NCBI GenBank assembly: GCA_025201365.1
Contig: JAIXMF010000016.1
Location: 470,122 to 534,121, forward strand
Origin: Syncephalis plumigaleata
Lineage: Eukaryota > Zoopagomycota > Zoopagomycetes > Zoopagales > Piptocephalidaceae
Length of the DNA stretch: 64,000 nucleotides
Reading direction: 5' to 3'
This document shows, piece after piece, positions 58,285 through 64,000 of this stretch. The notes below the pieces were generated by a model. The model had not been told where the DNA came from, ran no database searches, and saw nothing but the letters and a program-made list of their open reading frames with translations. Each line of letters begins with the position of its first letter. Within the stretch, counting starts at the first letter, position 1. The translations under genes and the position numbers were made by a program.

Positions 58285-59143
58285 TAGCTATGTATCTATC
58301 CCTTATATCGTAGAACGCTGTTAGTCCATAATTAATGTAGATATCATGATACATATGGAGTTCGCAATAAGCGGTTACTTAATATTCTGGAGTATGTCAA
58401 TACGCAATAAGTTTAAGGCAAAGTTCTTGCTGTTCCAACGTGACCCATCTTGATAGTAAGTAGACTATTCATTTTATTCGCTATGGCAAACAACGATTAA
58501 GCATTAGGCATTTAGAAGCAACAAATGTACAGTTAGAAAGAGAAAACATAAGCTTGTTAGAAAAAACGTGATGATTAGAAAGAGATACAACGCCCGTCAT
58601 CTTTGTTTCGCTTTACACCATAAACATCATTGGTGAAACGAATGAAATAGGCAAGGCATACTTCATCTATTGTGATAAATGCAGTTAATATGAGGTATAT
58701 ATGTATACACTGCCTGGAAATATCTTGCTTATGACGTATAATAGTGCTAACAAGCTTGTTAAATGAGTCATTGCAAGTGGATACGGTAGTTACAAGATCA
58801 AAGAAAGGTTGCTATTCATCGTAGAGGATCAACTCGTAGGAATACAATGAGGCTACACGGTGTTCTCGTTAATATTTGCTAGCATTGTGTACGCTAAGTA
58901 GTTAACATAAGCAATGCCATCGACTATCTTTAAGCGTTCATGTGTCCATTACGTCAATTACAAAAGGTTAGCATATTTAGGCCTTAACAGTTTTAAGCGT
59001 AAAAGTCAGTGCCGCTTTTGGCTGGCGCGAGCTTTCCTTTCCTTCTTCTTCACTCGCACACGCACACACGCACACACGTACTCTTACCCCGTCATCGTTT
59101 ACTATTAAATTACTTACTCTCCGTTGTTAGGTTTACTTTCTTG
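58285..59143. other. Intergenic region
   Basis: 3' flank of the LPMO-like gene and promoter of the PDI gene, with a pyrimidine-rich and CACACG-repeat stretch at 59030-59075. No gene supported. Confidence 0.5.
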
Positions 59144-61809
59144 ATGGCATTGTCCTTGATGAGACAATCAGCAATCATCATGCTTTTTATATCGTTGGCT
59201 TTGTGCCTTGTAGGCTTAACCGTGGCATTGCCGCATAGTAAAGCCGAAAGTCTCAGTGTTCCGATGGGTGCGCAGAACTTTACGCAAACGGTATCCACTG
59301 GAATGTGGTATGTATACCGTTTCAATGTGCCTACTCTTATCAAAAGTTATCCGCTGACGTGTACCATTGTATAGGTTTGTTAAACATTACTCGCCCAAGT
59401 GCAAACACTGCAAGAAAATGGGTAAGCAGGAGATGTTGAGTTTGACTACAAGCATACTGATGGCCACTTTCTATTATACGCTCGCTTCCAGCACCATTCT
59501 GGGTTGAACTATCGCACAAATACGCCGAGACCAAAGACTTTCATTTGGGCGAAATCAACTGTTTGGTCGAGGCTGACTTGTGCGAACGCCATGATATCAC
59601 TGGCTTTCCTACCATGATCATGCAAGTTGACTAGTAAAACACGCGTAACTGTTCCATTAACCGACGATGCATCGATTATTTAGGTATAACAATGGTGATC
59701 GAGGCGATGAATTCGAAGAGGAGCCTACCGTAGAGAGCATGAGTCTATTTGTAGAGCAACAGCTATTGAAACATGCAGCGGAAAAGAAGGTGAAAACACC
59801 ACCTATACCTCAAGCAAACCCAGTCAAGGTAAGATATAGATGCTATATATGTATATACACTATTACTAATTCAATTTCGCCAGAATACTACTGATACTAC
59901 GACAACGCCTGCTCCATCTGCTAATGAAGCAGACAAGAAAGCTACCAAGCAAAGTGATAAGAATCAGACGTCCAGTCATGATGCTATCGTTAATCCAGAT
60001 GGACATGAAGTTGCCTTAAGCAGTGTTACCTTCAACGAGGTAAGTATCAATAGATTGTCTATTTATTTAATCAATTACATAGAAATATTATATGTTAATC
60101 TACTCAATTATCTCTATTGATTAGCTGGTAAATAGTCATAGTGGTCCATGGTTTATCAAATTCTTTGCACCATGGTGTGGACATTGTCAGCATTTGGCGC
60201 CAACTTGGAAAGAACTAGGCCATACACTTAAGGGCAAGGTGAACGTTGGCAGTGTTGATTGTACGATTGAAGCAGGTAAGACTAAATAAATAAATTAGCA
60301 AATACAGTGTAAGCTAATCTAGTAATAATAGATATATGTAAACAATTCAATGTCCTTGGCTATCCAACGCTCAAGTTGTATCCTTTAAATTACTAACTAG
60401 TAATATAGACATTAGTCAATGTAATAATTAACTCATTACGATGATTTTAGATTTGTTGAGGATACTACCATTGATTATCGCGGTGGACGTAGTCTTGATG
60501 ATTTGCAATCATTTGCTGTAAAGGCTTCCGTGTAAGTAGATTAGCAAGTGTGCTACTATTACCAATAACAACAACAACATTAATAATAATAATGGTTATA
60601 TTTTATTATTACAGTAAACCAGTAACTGAGATTAGTATGAACGACTGGACAGAGGTTACAATACAGCATGATATTTTCTATATCATGTCAGGTGTATCCG
60701 CCGATGATCAAGCCAATGTAATTGAACAATTCTATCGATTATTATTACCAATTGTACTAAATGTGTTACTCTAGACGATCTACGGTTCATTGGCTCGTTC
60801 ATTATTCTCGCTCTCCACCTATTATCGTACAAGCGACACTGCATTGGCACGTCAGTTGAAATTACCGGAGAAACCCGTATTCGCGGTGTATAAAGATGAG
60901 CAAGTGTTCACCTATACCGGATCACTCACCGACAAAACAGCGATGCAAGAGTTTATTGAACGACATCGTTATCCCGCGCTCATTCCAATTGACATCAATA
61001 ATTCGCAAGATATGCTAGGTGATGATGGCGAGAATTGGGTTGTACTCGGGCTACTTGCCCCGAAACGCGTTGGATTCGATCGAAGCAAGGCTGATTTGAA
61101 ATCGGCAGCATTGGAATTCAAACGGCAACTGGCGTCGTCGGCGTTGCATTCTGGCGATGATGTGGACGATGCCAGAGTGTCGTCATCCGATGTCGTCCGA
61201 TTTGCCTGGTTGGATGCAACTAATTACGTCTCGTATGTCTCGGGCGCGTTTGGTATTCAAGATGCTGCCTTGCCCACCTACGTTATCATTCATCGAAAGG
61301 TAAATCACGCTACTTGAAGCACTGATTTAATCGATTATAACGACCGCTTATCATAATATCGATATAGGACTCTGAATATTATGACAAAGATGTGAATGGT
61401 CAGTCATTCCGATTTGCAAAGAATGATATACTGGCCAATCTAGAGGCAGCTCGTAATCATAAATTGCACGTAAGTAATTACTACTATTACCATTATTATT
61501 GTTGTAGACAAGAGTCTGATTATGTTTTTAGGGCAAGAGCATGCTCGGTTTCGTGGCCGGTGCCATTAAGGGTGGTGTTAAGAAACTCTCTCACGTTGGA
61601 GTAAGTGGAATGAAATGACGATACTTGCTTTCACTAACTAACTAGCTACCATTGTTATTATTAAATACGAACTATTATAGTCAGCAGCGGTTAATAATCC
61701 TATTCTTGCCTTCATTGGCATACTGGCAGTATTTGGCGTGCTGGCCTTTATGGTTAAACGTAGTACGGGTGATAGTAATTACACTCGTATTGATCCAAAG
61801 GCCGACTAA
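59144..61809 (+). CDS. TMX3-like transmembrane protein disulfide isomerase
   Basis: The signal peptide (IIMLFISLALCLVGLTVA) precedes a first thioredoxin domain with active site YSPKCKHCKKM (split by an intron at 59306-59375), then HKYAETKDFHLGEINC and HDITGFPTMIM. A second has PWFIKFFAPWCGHCQHLAPT, DCTIEA and FNVLGYPTLK. Thioredoxin-fold-like domains without CxxC follow (ARQLKLPEKPVFAVYKDEQV), then a TM helix (NPILAFIGILAVFGVLAFMV) and a short basic cytosolic end. It probably acts in ER oxidative folding, as the TMX3/EPS1 group does. About nine introns. Single bases look missing near 59500 and 59630. The CKHC first site is less usual than CGHC. Confidence 0.8.
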
Positions 61810-64000
61810 ATCACTATCATTGTTTGTTAATAAACGCAACAGTTACGTGTGCACGCGTGTGCGTGTGTATATCCATTGTAATAGGATATCACCATTTGCA
61901 TAGTAATCATTACCTGCATGATTAGTGCCGATATTTCTTTCCATAACATTACATGGATGTGTCAAAAGAGTGTTATTCAATAAAGCTGCTCTGGAATATC
62001 ATACTATAAATAATATTTGCTAAAAAAGTAACGCAAGTACATGATGGATATGCAAAATAGCTCAATGACAATTGCTGAAATAGACGTATACTTTATTATT
62101 AGTATGCTGACAATCGTAGAAATGGCAATGCACAGTGATTGACTTGGATGGTTTATCGCGCATCCGGTATGGGTTTCTTCAGCCAGTCAGCATTGTTAGC
62201 CTTTAACGTTTATTCTTATTAGTAAACACTGCATATTAGTTAGCATCATTGTCGTTATCATTATGTCAGTATAGAAGCTTTCATTAGCAGATGCTCTGTT
62301 CTTTGTTTAGCATTCGTCTCATGCTATTAACCACAATGCGAATGCCATTAAGGCTGCATCAAACAATGCAATGCATAACTAGAATGTATCTGCCAAATAA
62401 TAAAAAGTTCTATGATAGATCTAGCTTATTTTAATGCATATGTGTCCAGTGTATTCTGTATTCTGGCTACTTGAATTAACATATAATGTTTAAACATTTG
62501 CAAAGCAACATCTACAATCAGTGAAATGTTACTACGGTTGACTACGTTACGTACTTTGATAGATACGCTACAATATAGGATATAGTCAATAGATATAATG
62601 TTTTATATAGAATGCTAATAAGGTATCATATTTATAAGCATACGATGTTCAATGTATAACACTAAGATACTGTATACGCAGTCATATAATGAGCACGATT
62701 GATAGGGGTTATAAGGCGAATGTACTATAGAGAGCGTTAATTACATACACAGACATTAATATTATATATTGACTTCAATAATAATGAATGCGCAAGATTA
62801 TTTATTAATAAAGAGCAACAGCGTCAATCGATTGGAAAAGACCTGTAATACCATGCTAATGATCAATGAATGGATGTACTAATGTTGTTATTACCTTCTA
62901 TTAGTGCCATGTTAGTTATTGATATATACTATGCAAATAAAGATATAGCCATCATATAGTATTCCCTCGGTACATATACAATATGCAATACAATGTCAGA
63001 CAGTACCACTACAAATACAAATGCTAAGCGACGCAATGGGTAGTAGTTAGCGCGGATATTATGTATGTACGCGTACTTTCACAACACACGAGCAGAAGGC
63101 GTAGTGTTCGTTACGTATACATGTCGCAATTGGATAAACAAACAGCACTGGCTAGTAATTAACACGAGTACCGCGTACTTGCATATATTTATAAAGCACG
63201 AGTAAATAGTGCAAAGTAGCGAGTGGAGACGTTGTATGCTGGCAAGCAAGCGTGGTGCCTAATGCATAGCGTAAGTGTTACGTATGCGTACGTGTCCCCA
63301 CATACTGCGAGCAATGATCAGCAAGTCAACGCGAATAAAGTGGTACAACGCGGTAAGCAAACGTCGTGAATAAAGAGCACGGCATGAAATAATAGAAATA
63401 CACGAGTGAGGCAAGGGAGTGTCGCAAGCAAGTAGACAAGGGAGAGAGAAAGAGAGAACCGAATAGAGGATAGACCAGTATGAAAGACCAGTGGGTATAT
63501 GCCACGTTGATCGACAACGAATAAAGAACCAAATACTACACAGCGTGAAGAGCAAAGTGTGCTTACGACAGAGTATACAGATTGGAGTGAGGCTGCCGAC
63601 GAGTAGCGATACAAAATACGAGTACGCGACATACAATCAACATATTCGACAAGTAGTCATTGGCAAAGCGGCAGACTAGACGGGAATAAGACGACCGACC
63701 GAGAACAACACAACGACAAGTAGTATACGCTTACAGCTAAGCGTAGTCTGTATATGACTGTAAACGAAGGTGGAGTAAGAGGAAAAGCATGAGTTGTAGC
63801 GGTGTATGTGTGGTCAGAAGATGAATAAAAGAATAAAAAGCAATAAACGAGAGAGCGTGTTAACGAGCATTGCTATCGTCTATGAGTGTTACGGTAATAG
63901 TTACGCGAAAAAAAAGTAAGCAATAAGCAAGTGTATTCACAAGTGGACTAGTTAGCATATCCACCTCCTACGAGTGTCACGGCAATGGATATGCAAACGA
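61810..64000. other. Intergenic or unassigned right end
   Basis: About 2.2 kb. 61810-62950 is AT-rich with no frame. From about 63050 the plus strand is purine-rich (GAGAGA, AAAGAG) with scattered CGAGTA motifs, resembling the long promoter or 5' region of a gene reading leftward or beyond the edge. The frames at 63259-63679 on both strands overlap one another and have no recognisable content. Confidence 0.45.

Noticed and set aside
63259-63679. Overlapping frames of 60-125 codons near the right edge
   Set aside because: They occupy both strands of the same purine-rich stretch, with low-complexity composition and no recognisable domain.

Overview
The window is eukaryotic nuclear DNA. Genes are split by short introns (about 50-110 nt, GTAAGT-like donors, CTAAY branch sites, YAG acceptors), and they encode conserved fungal or opisthokont housekeeping proteins next to fast-evolving secreted proteins. 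An MTA1-type DNA adenine methyltransferase, a chitin-type LPMO and secreted kinase-like proteins suggest an early-diverging fungus, perhaps a zoopagomycete-type mycoparasite; that placement is inference.

Layout. 0-8.4 kb: a PP1-binding ankyrin protein (partial), an IML2/TTC39 protein abutting a four-TM low-complexity protein, and an alpha/beta hydrolase. 9.7-11.9 kb: a mucin-like secreted protein with a PLA2-like Cys domain. 12.2-21.6 kb: two minus-strand genes in which a normal first exon is followed by 44 and 39 exons of 2-6 nt, most exactly 3 nt, each separated by an intron of about 80 nt. A third locus (23.6 kb) shares their tail but has no array. 24-34 kb: CLP1, MMS19 and SNF5. 34.3-39.5 kb: three tandem copies of a secreted protein. 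40.7-53.8 kb: PIG-N/MCD4, homocysteine S-methyltransferase, MTA1-like methyltransferase, a SAM methyltransferase, an SLX4-like UBZ protein, pinin and a coiled-coil protein. 54.2-61.8 kb: a secreted pseudokinase, an LPMO-like protein and a TMX3-like PDI. The last 2 kb hold no recognisable gene.

The standout is the pair of micro-exon arrays. Splice signals are conserved in every module while the intron bodies and the 3-nt exons vary. Concatenated, the mini-exons read open in one phase. In both genes exon 1 ends in phase 1 and the third mini-exon is 2 mod 3, which sets phase 0 for the rest. Each gene spends 3.4-3.7 kb on a protein of roughly 80 residues.

A caution for the whole window: many conserved genes carry isolated one-base deletions that break the frame, often in homopolymers, which looks more like assembly error than gene decay. 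No RNA gene or CRISPR array was identified.
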